Shown here piece after piece: positions 8,694-17,735 of a stretch of 64,000 nt of DNA; position 1 is the first letter of the stretch; each line of letters begins with the position of its first letter. Under the pieces are notes generated by a model. That model worked only from the letters and a program-made list of their open reading frames with translations, searched no databases and was not told where the DNA came from. The translations under genes and the position numbers were made by a program. Source of the DNA: Mucilaginibacter sp. JRF (GTDB taxonomy: Bacteria > Bacteroidota > Bacteroidia > Sphingobacteriales > Sphingobacteriaceae); contig NZ_JADFBY010000002.1 in the NCBI RefSeq assembly GCF_015223065.1, forward strand, positions 372,001 to 436,000, read 5' to 3'.

Positions 8694-10160
8694 TTATATT
8701 CCGTCTGATTTTAGTTTATCGATCAGCTCGTCCATATCAACCTCAACAAATGATGTTGAATAGTCGGACAGGCCATAAGGAATGATCAGCTTATTTTTAT
8801 TCACAATCGATCCGCAGGAGTAAATCACGTTAGGTACATATCCCTCACGCTCATCACTATTTGGTATAATTAATGGTTCCTTTAAACGGCCTATCTCTAC
8901 CGACGGATCATCCAGTTTCAGCAGGCTTGCACCCAACACATACCTGCGCATAGGGCCTACACCGTGTGTTATCATGATCCAGCCGTGCTCAGTTTCAATG
9001 GGCGAACCGCAGTTACCTATCTGTATAAACTCCCAGGTAAACCGTGGTTCCTGCAACAGCACCGGTTTCTCCCAGATGTTTATCTTATCCGAATACATGA
9101 TGTAATTGTTGCAGCCATCAATACGTGATATCATGGCGTATTTGCCGTTTATTTTACGCGGAAACAGTGCCAGATTTTTATTTTGCGCGCCATCGCCATA
9201 CAAAGGCATAATGCGGAAGCTATAAAAATCGGTTGTTTGCAAAAGCTTAGGCATTATCAGTGCGCCATCATAAGCCGTATAGGTGGCATAATAGGTGCGG
9301 TTGCCATCATCATCGGTAAACGTAACAAAGCGGGCATCCTCAATACCCTTGCGTTCGTATTCAGATATCGGGAAGATAACCCTGTCGGATATATCGGTAT
9401 CCAGCGAAAAAACTATTTCGTAGTACGAATCGGCCAGCCATAATATTTTATCGTACTCCAATTTATGCGCATCGTTTTCCTGCAATTTTTGCGAATCGAG
9501 AATAATGCGGCGCAGGTTTGAATACTCAAAATGATGGTCGAGCTTTGATTCCAGCTCCTTCAGCACATCAATATTTATTTGTGTGGCTACAGCTTTTTCA
9601 AAAAACAATTTTTTGTTGTAGACGGCATTGCGTACTATCTCGGCCTCATCAATATAATTGCCCGCGGGTAATACGGTAATGTTGTTCTTTTCATCAAACA
9701 AAGCACGGCGAAAGGTGATGGATGATATGTGCCCTTCACCTACAGCTCTGAAACTCATGATGACACGGCGCTGCCCTTCTTCCAGTTCGGTTTGATCCGG
9801 GTCGTCAACAATCGACGGGTTAAAAAAGGCGGCCGACTCAATAGAATATTCATGCGTAAAATATGAGCCTATCAGCAACTTACGATAAACCGAAAGCGAA
9901 TCAAAATCAATACCCAGCTCCTCAAACAATGGCTTTAACTTGCTGCAATGGCGGTTAAGCACACGGGTAATATTACGGTGGCGTTTTGAATACTCTTGCA
10001 ATATGGGCGATACTATACCAAAGGCGGCATCTTCACTTATCACCATCACTTTTTGTATTACCTGCTTGGCACGGTCATTACCATTGAAAAAAAATCTGGC
10101 TATTACGCGCCTCGAATCAGGGTTTACTCGTATTGGCTTGCGTACAATAGGAAGTCTCAT
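8694..10160 (-). CDS. GH130-family glycosidase/phosphorylase
   Basis: A 488-residue protein resembling glycoside hydrolase family 130, a five-bladed beta-propeller family acting on beta-mannosides as phosphorylases or hydrolases. Typical landmarks in the C-terminal half are ALFPRKINGKYAMISRIDG, IGNCGSPIETEHGWIMITHG and the EREGYVPNVIYSCG segment. No signal peptide is seen, so it probably acts in the cytoplasm. The N-terminal 180 residues are an extra region present in longer Bacteroidota members. Substrate and phosphorolysis versus hydrolysis cannot be decided here. No polysaccharide-utilisation genes adjoin it. Confidence 0.85.
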   Translation of the reverse strand: MRLPIVRKPIRVNPDSRRVIARFFFNGNDRAKQVIQKVMVISEDAAFGIVSPILQEYSKRHRNITRVLNRHCSKLKPLFEELGIDFDSLSVYRKLLIGSYFTHEYSIESAAFFNPSIVDDPDQTELEEGQRRVIMSFRAVGEGHISSITFRRALFDEKNNITVLPAGNYIDEAEIVRNAVYNKKLFFEKAVATQINIDVLKELESKLDHHFEYSNLRRIILDSQKLQENDAHKLEYDKILWLADSYYEIVFSLDTDISDRVIFPISEYERKGIEDARFVTFTDDDGNRTYYATYTAYDGALIMPKLLQTTDFYSFRIMPLYGDGAQNKNLALFPRKINGKYAMISRIDGCNNYIMYSDKINIWEKPVLLQEPRFTWEFIQIGNCGSPIETEHGWIMITHGVGPMRRYVLGASLLKLDDPSVEIGRLKEPLIIPNSDEREGYVPNVIYSCGSIVNKNKLIIPYGLSDYSTSFVEVDMDELIDKLKSDGI

Positions 10161-10460
10161 ATATAATAGATAAGTTTTATCACTAACAGCTATACAGGCA
10201 ATTTGGTTGCACTATTTTCACTGTTTTTTAGCTAAAAAGATAAAATATGTTGCAACTACCACTAAACACAATTCGCAAAACGATTGGTTTACTTTTTTTT
10301 ATAATAGTCAGTGGGCAATGGTCATTAGTCATTAGAGTTTTCATTGGAATGGTCATTAGTCATTGTTTGTATGGTTGATATTGTTTTCAACTAATCTCTA
10401 ACTACTAACCTCCAATTACCAACCACTAATGTCCAATGACTAATGACCAATCCCCAATGA
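10161..10460. repeat. Gene-free gap with degenerate repeat tract (inverted relative to 5740-6008)
   Basis: The right half (about 10308-10455) is made of imperfect TCATTAGTCATTAG / CCAATGACTAATGACC words. Positions 10351-10391 are the near-exact reverse complement of 5905-5945. The left part, just upstream of the glycosidase, is AT-rich and includes a TTTTTAGCTAAAAA palindrome near 10226-10241, which may hold its promoter. Confidence 0.65.
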
Positions 10461-11381
10461 CTATATCATCCTATTCCTCTTAATAAGATAAGCCTTCAAT
10501 ACTTCGTTGTAGCCTGCGCTGATGTCGGCATCAACCAGGTCGATGTTGTATTGGGCGCATTTGAGTTCGAGCTGGTGGCGGTATTGCTGCAATGAGGCGC
10601 GATAGGCATCGCGGATGCGGTTGGGGTGCACCTTTATTTCTTCGCCGCTTTCCATATCAATAAAATGGTGGGGGCGGTTATCAAACTCAAAATCGAGCTC
10701 GTGTTTTTTATCGGTAACGTTAAATATTATCACCTCGTGCTTGCAAAACTTTAGGTGCTGTATGGCGGCAAATAGTTTTTGCAGCTTATCATCGTCAACA
10801 TTGTTTTCGAGCATATCGCTAAAAACAATAATAAGCGAGCGCTGGTGCACCTCGGCGGCAATATGGTGTAATACACCGGCAATGTTGGTGGTAGTATTTA
10901 GCTGGGTGTTGGCGTAGGCTTTCTCCAACTCGGCAAACAGATAAAACAGGTGTGTACCGGTTGAACGGGCAGCACTTAAAAAATTGATCTGATCGGCAAA
11001 GGCGCATAAACCAAAGGCATCGCGCTGTTTTTTGAGCAGATACATGAGTGATGCCATGGCGTATATAGAAAATTGCAGCTTGCTGGTGCCCTTTTCCGGG
11101 TAATTCATGGATGATGAAGTATCCAGCAGTAAATAGCAGCGCAGGTTGGTTTCCTCCTCAAACTGTTTTACAAACAATTTATCGGTACGGGCAAGCAGCT
11201 TCCAGTCAATGTTTTTAACCGATTCGCCATTGTTATACAACCGGTGCTCGGCAAACTCTACAGAAAAACCATGAAAAGGGCTTTGATGCAGACCGGTTAT
11301 AAACCCCTCAACCACCTGCCGGGCCAGCAGCTCAAGGTTAGCCAGTTGCCTGATGTGCTGATCGTCGCTTAATTTTGCCAT
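10461..11381 (-). CDS. DUF58 domain-containing protein
   Basis: A 306-residue protein of the DUF58 family, a von Willebrand A-like fold usually found with MoxR AAA+ ATPases. Recognisable features are the FAEHRLYNNGESVKNIDWKL segment and the MIDAS-like DTSSSMNYP at about residues 95-103. No MoxR gene is next to it here. I chose the ATG at 11381 because the in-frame ATG at 11423 directly abuts the thioredoxin terminator and because alignment-like features begin just after the later start. Its role is probably as a chaperone-like partner in assembly of envelope complexes; this is inferred from the family. Confidence 0.88.
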   Translation of the reverse strand: MAKLSDDQHIRQLANLELLARQVVEGFITGLHQSPFHGFSVEFAEHRLYNNGESVKNIDWKLLARTDKLFVKQFEEETNLRCYLLLDTSSSMNYPEKGTSKLQFSIYAMASLMYLLKKQRDAFGLCAFADQINFLSAARSTGTHLFYLFAELEKAYANTQLNTTTNIAGVLHHIAAEVHQRSLIIVFSDMLENNVDDDKLQKLFAAIQHLKFCKHEVIIFNVTDKKHELDFEFDNRPHHFIDMESGEEIKVHPNRIRDAYRASLQQYRHQLELKCAQYNIDLVDADISAGYNEVLKAYLIKRNRMI

Positions 11382-11423
11382 TGCACTAAAGTAGTTATTT
11401 GCGTTTACCAAACCATAACGCAT

Positions 11424-11449
11424 AAAAAAAGCGATGCAATATGCACCGC
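11424..11449 (-). terminator. Rho-independent terminator after trxA
   Basis: On the minus strand GCGGTGCA (11449-11442) pairs with TGCATCGC (11438-11431) around a three-base loop, with one G-U pair. It is followed by seven Ts. Confidence 0.8.
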
Positions 11450-11478
11450 TCTTTCTATATTAAAAAACGACAGGAGGA

Positions 11479-11796
11479 TTATACCTGAGCGCTTAGTTTA
11501 TTTGCTAAAATTGATTTTGGCACCGCGCCGATCTGTTTGTCAACGATCTCGCCATTTTTGAAGAACAACAGCGCTGGTATATTACGGATGCCGAACTTCA
11601 TTGAGATGCCGGGATTGTTATCAACATTTACTTTACCTACAACAGCCTTGCCATCGTATTCTTTAGCCAACTCCTCAACTACAGGGCCTACCATGCGACA
11701 AGGGCCGCACCACTCTGCCCAAAAATCAACCAAAACCGGTTTGTCTGATTTTAATACAAGTTCTTCGAAGTTTGCATCAGTTATTTCTAAAGCCAT
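11479..11796 (-). CDS. trxA: Thioredoxin
   Basis: A 105-residue classical thioredoxin. The active site WCGPC is at residues 29-33, inside VDFWAEWCGPCR. The conserved cis-proline is in the RNIPALLFFKNG stretch. It is a cytoplasmic disulfide reductase that can supply electrons to peroxiredoxins such as the BCP protein in this window. The frame extends 20 residues upstream to 11856, but the ATG at 11796, preceded by an AAGGAAG purine-rich site, gives the family's normal N-terminus and is preferred. A strong terminator follows. Confidence 0.96.
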   Translation of the reverse strand: MALEITDANFEELVLKSDKPVLVDFWAEWCGPCRMVGPVVEELAKEYDGKAVVGKVNVDNNPGISMKFGIRNIPALLFFKNGEIVDKQIGAVPKSILANKLSAQV

Positions 11797-12101
11797 GATC
11801 TTTTCTTCCTTTTTATTTATGTTATACAAATATATGCTAATCAATTTGCTTGCCACAAATACAGTACTGACAATGTGACAATCAAATTATTTACACCTGC
11901 CAGAGTAACTTTGGGGTGACGCTAAAGGTAATGGTTTATGCCAAAAGGTCGTAAGTTTTTTATTAACAAGAAGGGGGGGCTTGTTAATTTCTATTTACGA
12001 AGCTTTACTCCTTTTGGTTTTATTGGTTGTTGTTTTTATTGCGATAGCGAAAAAAAGTATACCCCTCCTAAATTCATTCTGAATACTTATAACTTTTACG
12101 C

Positions 12102-12179
12102 CATTGCGAGGTACGAAGCAATCTCTTTAGGGCATTCTTCACGATAAGTCGCCATGGGGTTGCTTCGTACCTCGCAATG
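12102..12179. repeat. Long palindrome with perfect 20-bp arms
   Basis: CATTGCGAGGTACGAAGCAA (12102-12121) is the exact reverse complement of 12160-12179, with a 38-bp spacer. It resembles REP/BIME-type intergenic palindromes of Bacteroidota. Confidence 0.85.
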
Positions 12180-12201
12180 ACGCGGGTTTTATACTTATAC
12201 G

Positions 12202-12288
12202 TTTGTCATTTCGAGCGATAGCGAGAAATCTACACGCGTTCATAACAAAGCGACAGATTTCTCCTCGTACCTCGTTCGAAATGACAAA
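12202..12288. repeat. REP-like palindrome (GTCATTTCGA family)
   Basis: TTTGTCATTTCGAGCGA (12202-12218) pairs with 12272-12288 with one mismatch. The interior holds an AGATTTCTCC-type word and the sequence AAAGCGACAGATTTCTCC, which recurs inverted in the element at 17328-17400. Confidence 0.8.
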
Positions 12289-12308
12289 AAAGCGTGTAGG
12301 GTTACTGA

Positions 12309-13124
12309 CTACAGCATCAAACTCATCTGCACCGATTGTACCATTGTGCTAAAATCGGCTTTTTGTCCGTCAACCTTATAAACCGCTGTTTCAGCGTAGC
12401 GGGAGGCCACGGCTACGTGTACATCTCCGGCATGTTGGTTGAAAAGTTCGTGGGCCAGCTCGGGTGAATTATTGTCTTTAGATAAGTGCGCCAGCAGCAG
12501 GTGCGACATGAATGGCGGCCTGTGTTCAATAAACAACTGCAAGGCCTGCGCGTTTGATAAGTGCCCCTTACCGCCGCGAATGCGTTTCTTCAAAAAATAT
12601 GGGTACCGGCCGCTGTCGAGCATCTGCTCATCATAATTAGCTTCGAGAAAAGCGGCGTGGCAAAGCTTAAAGTAACGGGTAAGGTTGGCGCAAACCGCAC
12701 CCAGATCGGTAAATATACCTATGGTGATGTTGCCGTTGCTTACTACAAAGCTGTAAGGGTCGGCGGCATCATGTAGTTTGCTGAAAGGGGTAATGTTCAA
12801 ACTGCCGATGTTTACCGGTTGATGATCGGTAAAGTTCATTACACAATCAAGCATCAAACGGCCATGCAGCATAGTACCGGGGGTAATGTACACGGGCAGC
12901 TTGTATTTGCGGCAAAGTACGGCCAGGCCGCTGATGTGGTCGCTATGCTCGTGCGAAATGAATATGGCTTTTACCTTGCCCATATTCAAGCCAAGACGAG
13001 CCATGCGCCGCTCCACCTCACGGCAGGATATACCCACGTCTATCAACACGGCTTCATGCTCGTTACCAACGTAATAACAGTTGCCGTTACTGCCCGAATT
13101 TAATGCTGCAATGTATAATGACAT
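12309..13124 (-). CDS. MBL-fold metallo-hydrolase (YycJ/WalJ-like)
   Basis: A 271-residue metallo-beta-lactamase-fold hydrolase. The N-terminal SGSNGNCYYVGNEHEAVLIDVG and the metal motif FISHEHSDHISGL (HxHxDH, about residues 56-63) match the YycJ/WalJ type, a family of putative 5'-exonucleases or DNA-repair hydrolases in the cytoplasm. The usual WalKR two-component neighbours are absent. Substrate cannot be assigned from sequence. Confidence 0.9.
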   Translation of the reverse strand: MSLYIAALNSGSNGNCYYVGNEHEAVLIDVGISCREVERRMARLGLNMGKVKAIFISHEHSDHISGLAVLCRKYKLPVYITPGTMLHGRLMLDCVMNFTDHQPVNIGSLNITPFSKLHDAADPYSFVVSNGNITIGIFTDLGAVCANLTRYFKLCHAAFLEANYDEQMLDSGRYPYFLKKRIRGGKGHLSNAQALQLFIEHRPPFMSHLLLAHLSKDNNSPELAHELFNQHAGDVHVAVASRYAETAVYKVDGQKADFSTMVQSVQMSLML

Positions 13125-13177
13125 TGCAGCAAAAATACCGGTTTGTTTTTTATAATGATAATTTTTTTAGCAAGAGT

Positions 13178-13585
13178 TCAGCTCTTTTTGCCGTACTGCT
13201 TGCGCCCCTGTTCAAAATTCTCATCGTTCTGTTTAAGGCGAATGGCAACTATCTCTTTCACCACATTGGCAGGCAAACCTTGGCTGGCTTTAAACTGTAT
13301 GGTGGTGCCGTTTATCTTGCAGCCCGGCAGCTTATCCATGTACTGATCAATAACCGCTTTGCTTACACCGTAAAACCCGCAATGGTTTTTAAAGGCGGCA
13401 AAATGCACCAGCATGCCCTTGTATTTGTAAGTAGGTATCTGGTAGCTAATGCATTCCTCGGCTTGTGGGGCAGCTTCGCGTATGGCTGCCCGCAGGTTGG
13501 CAAGCGCGGTTTTGGCAGGCTCGGGCAGGGTAGCCAGATATTCGTCTACCGTTTTGGCTACAAAGGGTTTGTCGTTGCTGTTCAT
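13178..13585 (-). CDS. DUF1801 / YdhG-like iron-chaperone-fold protein
   Basis: A 135-residue protein of the DUF1801 (YdhG/YjbR-like) family, recognised from AAPQAEECISYQIPTYKYKGMLVHFAAFKNHCGFYG. The family includes a proposed frataxin-like iron chaperone, but the cellular role is uncertain. I use the ATG at 13585 because it lies 4 bp after the stop of the upstream VOC gene; the earlier in-frame start at 13621 would overlap that gene by 32 bp. The two genes are probably translated from one message. Confidence 0.85.
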   Translation of the reverse strand: MNSNDKPFVAKTVDEYLATLPEPAKTALANLRAAIREAAPQAEECISYQIPTYKYKGMLVHFAAFKNHCGFYGVSKAVIDQYMDKLPGCKINGTTIQFKASQGLPANVVKEIVAIRLKQNDENFEQGRKQYGKKS

Positions 13586-13589
13586 GGTG

Positions 13590-14063
13590 TTAACCGGCGT
13601 AGGCCTTTTCCAGTTCGGCAATATCTATCTTGATCATGCTCATCATGGCCTGAGCTACGCGTTGCGCCTTTACCGGGTCTTTGTCCTGCATCAGCTCAAT
13701 CAGGCGGGTAGGGGTGATCTGCCACGACAGGCCGAACTTATCCTTCAGCCATCCGCAGGCTGATTCGGTACCGCCATCCTTAATAAAGGTATCCCAGTAA
13801 TAGTCAACCTCGGCCTGATCCTTACAGTTAACAACAAATGATACAGCCTCGTCAAACTTAAATTGCGGGCCGCCGTTCATGGCGCACAACTCCACGCCAT
13901 TCAGTTCAAAATAAGCTACCAGCACAGAACCCGGCGCACCAGGCATGCCATCAGTGGCGCGCATTATACTCAGTTCTTTTGAATCCTTAAAAACTGAAAG
14001 GTAGTAGTTCATGGCTTCTTCGGCATTATTGTTGAACCAAAGGAAAGGTGTGATCTTTTGCAT
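13590..14063 (-). CDS. VOC family protein (PhnB-like)
   Basis: A 157-residue vicinal-oxygen-chelate-fold protein of the PhnB/3-demethylubiquinone methyltransferase-like group. The start ITPFLWFNNNAEEAMNYYLSVFKDS and the LNGVELCAMNGG and YYWDTFIKDGG segments are typical, as is the internal CGWLKDKFGLSWQITP. These small proteins bind metals or small molecules, and few have known substrates. It is followed at 4 bp by the DUF1801 gene, a pairing often seen as housekeeping-like small genes. Confidence 0.88.
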   Translation of the reverse strand: MQKITPFLWFNNNAEEAMNYYLSVFKDSKELSIMRATDGMPGAPGSVLVAYFELNGVELCAMNGGPQFKFDEAVSFVVNCKDQAEVDYYWDTFIKDGGTESACGWLKDKFGLSWQITPTRLIELMQDKDPVKAQRVAQAMMSMIKIDIAELEKAYAG

Positions 14064-14182
14064 AACGATATTTTTTATTGGTTAGATGATATTATAATAC
14101 AAACATACCGCACCACAAGTTTAACCGTGCTGTGCAAAAGCGACATATAAAGGGGCTGGTTGCGACAGGGGCCTCAAAGAAA

Positions 14183-14262
14183 CCTCACCCCAGCCCTCTC
14201 CAAAGGAGAGGGAGCAAAAGAAAAGTCCTCCCCCTCGGGGAGGATTTAGGAGGGGTGCCAAA
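14183..14262. repeat. C/G-rich intergenic palindromic repeats
   Basis: Two adjacent hairpins, CCCTCTCC-aaa-GGAGAGGG (about 14192-14210) and TCCTCCCCCTCGGGGAGGA (about 14227-14245). Near-identical copies of the first lie at 17277-17305 and a related one at 1911-1928. Confidence 0.75.
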
Positions 14263-14297
14263 CTTTTACTAAATTAGGCTCTCCTTAATCTAATACT

Positions 14298-14705
14298 ATG
14301 AGCATAAAAAGCAGACGAAACTTTATAGCAACTACAGCAGTTATGGCAGCAGGAACAGCAGCATCAGCATTACCGTTAGCATCGGCAAAAAGTAAATATC
14401 CGGTTGTACACCATGTGTTTTTCTGGCTTAAAAATCCAACTTCCATCGAGGATAGGGATAAACTGGTGGCGGGTGTAAAAGCTTTAGCTAAAATTGAAAC
14501 CATTAAGCAGATACATGTAGGCATAGTGGCCAGTACCGAAAAGCGCGACGTGGTTGATAATAGCTGGGGTGTATCAGAGCTGATGTTCTTTGCCGATCTG
14601 GAAGGGCAGAAGACTTATCAGGATCATCCCATCCATCAGGAGTTCATCAAAAATCATAGTCACCTTTGGGAGAAAGTAATTGTGTATGATGCTGTTGAGG
14701 CGTAG
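14298..14705 (+). CDS. Dabb-family (stress-responsive A/B barrel) protein with Tat-like signal
   Basis: A 135-residue protein. The N-terminus SRRNFIATTAVMAAGTA, with its twin arginine followed by a hydrophobic stretch, looks like a Tat export signal ending near residue 32. The remainder is a dimeric ferredoxin-like Dabb domain starting with YPVVHHVFFWLKNPTSIEDRDKLVAGVKAL. The catalytic role is unknown, and related domains act in small-molecule cyclisation or stress responses. It stands alone in + orientation, with palindromic repeats upstream. Confidence 0.85.
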   Translation: MSIKSRRNFIATTAVMAAGTAASALPLASAKSKYPVVHHVFFWLKNPTSIEDRDKLVAGVKALAKIETIKQIHVGIVASTEKRDVVDNSWGVSELMFFADLEGQKTYQDHPIHQEFIKNHSHLWEKVIVYDAVEA

Positions 14706-14794
14706 TTATTAAACTATCCTATCAATTAAGTTACATAATAATAAAGTTACAGAGTATCCTCGCCCCGCGCTATTAAAAAGGGCAATTTTGCAGC

Positions 14795-17254
14795 ATGAGA
14801 ATGTTGTTAAAGGGAATCCTGACTGTTTTATTATTTGCTACAACCAATTTATATGCCCAGCAAACCGGCTCGGTTACCGGCCTGCTTACTGATGCCGAAA
14901 ATAATAAGCCTGTAGAGTTTGCAACCGTAGGTTTGTTTGATAAGGCCACCAACCAACCGGTAAAAGGCGTACAAACCGGGCTCGATGGTAAGTTTACCAT
15001 TAACGGCCTGGCCGATGGTGCTTACCAGGTACGCATCACATTTGTAAGCTATACCAGTTTTACAAAGGATAGCATCGTTATCAGCCCAAGCCAAAAAGCG
15101 GTTGATCTGGGTGCTATAAAACTGGCCCGTGCTACCAGTGTACTTAAGGAGGTTGTGGTTAAGGCCCAACCCAACACCATACAGCTTGGGGTTGATAAAA
15201 AAACCTTTAGCGTTGATCAAAGCCTGGTAAGCCAGGGTGGTTCTGCTACCGATCTGCTGAGCAATGTGCCATCGGTACAGGTTGACGTGGATGGCAACGT
15301 AAACCTGCGCGGCTCAAGCAATGTAAGAGTGCTGATCAACGGCAAGCAATCGGCATTAACGGGTGGCAGTGTGAGCGATATTCTGCAATCGTTACCGGCA
15401 AGCTCTATCGAAAACATTGAGGTGATCACCAACCCCTCATCCAAATACGATCCGGAAGGGCAATCGGGTATCATCAACATCATACTTAAAAAGAACGCAC
15501 GTGTTGGCTTTAACGGGCAGGCGGCGTTTACCGCGGGTAATTATGATACCTATAACGGTAACCTTAACCTGGGCTATCAAACCCCGAAATTTAACCTGTA
15601 CACCAATTATAGCTATCGCCACGGTAAACGGGTTGGCAATGGCTATACCAACAGGCAGACTTTTATTGGTGCCGATACCCTGTTCCAAAACCAAACGCAG
15701 GATCAAAGCTTTGTGTTCGATTCGCACAACATACGCGCGGGTATCGATTGGAACGCGGGCGATAAAACTACCATCAGCCTGTCGGGTAACGTTAACACCC
15801 GCCAGCGCGATCGTTACCAAACCGGCTCAACCGATCTGTTTGGCCAAAGTGGATTAACCCAGCAAACCATTCAGGATAACGTAAGCAATGGCAGCGGTAC
15901 CAACTATGATATTAACCTCGACCTCGACCAAAAATTTAAACGCAAGGGCGAGCAACTGACCGCTAATATTGGCTACTCAAAGGGTGATGAGGATAATTAC
16001 GATTATCTGAACACGGCCTATCGTTATTACCAACCGGTATCGGCAACCAACTTTTTGCAGAACAACTACAACAAGGAGCGCGGCAACAACTGGAATATCC
16101 AGGCTGATTATGTGTTGCCTTTTGCCGATAACAAAGGCAAACTGGAAGCCGGTTACCGCACCACCATTGCCGAAAATGATAATGATTACCTGGTTGATAC
16201 CGCCTTTACCCAAGGCATGTTTCAGCGCGATTTAAGCCAAACCAACCGCTTTTTATATAACGAATACATACACGCGGTTTATGCCAACTATCAGCGCCAG
16301 TTTGGCAATTTTGGTATACAGGCGGGTGTAAGGCTGGAGGATGCCAACATACGCACCTCGCTACAGGATAGTGCCAGCACTGTGCGTAATAAGCAGGATT
16401 ATTTCAGGGTTTACCCAAGCATCTTTTTGAGTCAGAAAATAAGCGATGCGCAAACTATACAGCTGAGCTATACCCGCCGTGTTAGTCGCCCGCGGAACAG
16501 GCAGCTATCACCGTTTTTGGACAGAAGCGACCCACTGAACTATCAGCAAGGTACGCCGTTGTTAAGGCCGGAGGATACGCACTCGTTCGAATTAAGTTAT
16601 ATCAACTACTGGAAAGCGCTTACGCTAACATCATCATTGTACTACCGCCTTACCAACGAGAATTTTCAGCGCATAAGCGTGGCTTTGGATAGCGTGCGTA
16701 CCCTTACCCGTTTCGCCAATGTTAACAGTGCCCGCAACGCCGGTTACGAATTGATAGCCAAATGGAATTTTTCGCAGGTGTTTGATGTTACCGGTAACGT
16801 GAATGTGTACTACCGTCAGATTGATGGCGATGCCGATTTGGGCTTGCAGGAAACATCCGGCTATGCCTGGAACGCCAATATTACCGGCAACATAAAACCG
16901 ATTAAAAAAGTAGGCATACAGCTGAGATATGATTACCAGGGTCCGCAAGTAATAGCACAAGGTAAAATGAAGGCTATGTACGGACTGGATGCAGGTATTA
17001 AATACGATATAACCGATAAGCTGAACATTAGCGGTAACGTGCGTGATATGTTTAACACCCGCCGTTTCCGTTCGGAGATATATAACCTGGCCGGGCAGTA
17101 CCCATATTATCAGGATGCATCAAGGCGTTTCTCTATGCGGGTAGTTACCTTTTCTATCGGCTACCGCTTCGGCTCAACCGGCCGCAAAGCTGCCGACAAC
17201 AAAAAACAAAACCGCGATCAAGGTGATGTATCGCAGGATGAGGGGATGAGATAG
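14795..17254 (+). CDS. TonB-dependent receptor-like outer-membrane beta-barrel protein
   Basis: An 819-residue outer-membrane protein with a signal peptide at residues 1-22. A carboxypeptidase-regulatory-like domain (about 25-110: GSVTGLLTDAENNKPVEFATV) comes first. It is followed by a plug domain (about 130-225, with NLRGSSNVRVLINGK and ENIEVITNPSSKYDPEGQSGIINIILK) and a large barrel. This architecture belongs to the OMP_b-brl/TonB-dependent family common in Bacteroidota. No SusD-like partner follows, so a polysaccharide-utilisation role is not supported. The substrate is unknown. Confidence 0.92.
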   Translation: MRMLLKGILTVLLFATTNLYAQQTGSVTGLLTDAENNKPVEFATVGLFDKATNQPVKGVQTGLDGKFTINGLADGAYQVRITFVSYTSFTKDSIVISPSQKAVDLGAIKLARATSVLKEVVVKAQPNTIQLGVDKKTFSVDQSLVSQGGSATDLLSNVPSVQVDVDGNVNLRGSSNVRVLINGKQSALTGGSVSDILQSLPASSIENIEVITNPSSKYDPEGQSGIINIILKKNARVGFNGQAAFTAGNYDTYNGNLNLGYQTPKFNLYTNYSYRHGKRVGNGYTNRQTFIGADTLFQNQTQDQSFVFDSHNIRAGIDWNAGDKTTISLSGNVNTRQRDRYQTGSTDLFGQSGLTQQTIQDNVSNGSGTNYDINLDLDQKFKRKGEQLTANIGYSKGDEDNYDYLNTAYRYYQPVSATNFLQNNYNKERGNNWNIQADYVLPFADNKGKLEAGYRTTIAENDNDYLVDTAFTQGMFQRDLSQTNRFLYNEYIHAVYANYQRQFGNFGIQAGVRLEDANIRTSLQDSASTVRNKQDYFRVYPSIFLSQKISDAQTIQLSYTRRVSRPRNRQLSPFLDRSDPLNYQQGTPLLRPEDTHSFELSYINYWKALTLTSSLYYRLTNENFQRISVALDSVRTLTRFANVNSARNAGYELIAKWNFSQVFDVTGNVNVYYRQIDGDADLGLQETSGYAWNANITGNIKPIKKVGIQLRYDYQGPQVIAQGKMKAMYGLDAGIKYDITDKLNISGNVRDMFNTRRFRSEIYNLAGQYPYYQDASRRFSMRVVTFSIGYRFGSTGRKAADNKKQNRDQGDVSQDEGMR

Positions 17255-17692
17255 AGCTTCACCACGGCCTTCTACCTCACCCCGGCCCTCTCCTGAAGGA
17301 GAGGGAGCGAAGGACTAATTCAACTCTTGTCATTTCGACGAAGGAGAAATCTGTCGCTTTGTAATGAACGTGTACTGATTTCTCCTACGTCGAAATGACA
17401 GGATTGTAGAACGCAATACAAATGAATAGTTGGAGAAACCCCTCCCTGCCCTCCCCAAGGAGGGAATTAATATTATCCAACAAAGCCCAAGCACAAAATC
17501 GTAAGTAACCTCTATTACCGGCATCAGAAATGCCCGGAGTAGCACAAGCCTTGCCAAAGCAGAAACTTTCACCGGGCAGGGCGTAGCCGGCGACTTTTGT
17601 TTCTTTTGGTCGCTCAAAAGAAATTGAGGACAAGTAATGAACTTTTCAAGCGGGACTATTTATATCCTCCCCACGTAAAAATAAACCCATGT
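17255..17692. other. Gene-free region with three repeat types
   Basis: It holds, in order, a C/G-rich hairpin repeat (17270-17311), the REP-like palindrome at 17328-17400, a further C-rich motif (17433-17467) and a block (about 17480-17640) that reads as a degraded open frame on the minus strand. No gene is supported. Confidence 0.6.
17328..17400. repeat. REP-like palindrome (GTCATTTCGA family, second copy)
   Basis: TGTCATTTCGACG (17328-17340) is the exact reverse complement of 17388-17400, and GGAGAAATC inside pairs with GATTTCTCC. It shares its core and flank words with the element at 12202-12288, in opposite internal orientation. Confidence 0.8.
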
Positions 17693-17724
17693 TGCCACAA
17701 ATATTTATGTGGTAACTATCTTTG
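17693..17724 (+). promoter_or_regulatory. Promoter of MFS transporter (TTG-N21-TATCTTTG)
   Basis: TTG at 17693-17695 and TATCTTTG at 17717-17724 are separated by 21 bp, matching the Bacteroidota housekeeping promoter. The -7 element lies inside the longer open frame that starts at 17709, which argues for the ATG at 17736 as the true start with a very short leader. Confidence 0.65.
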
Positions 17725-17735
17725 CGCTTTACCTC

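Larger units (their letters stand above)
11797..12308. other. Gene-free region with palindromic elements
   Basis: Apart from the trxA upstream region, this 0.5-kb gap has no convincing gene. A 69-residue open frame at 11938-12147 has no recognisable features. The right half carries two large inverted repeats, listed separately. Confidence 0.6.

Noticed and set aside
11938..12147. 69-residue plus-strand frame before the palindromes
   Set aside because: It is basic, has no recognisable motif, runs into the palindrome at 12102 and has no promoter-like sequence.
17330..17633. Minus-strand frames over the REP-like element
   Set aside because: They arise from a palindrome and repeat sequence and do not show start or ribosome-site support.
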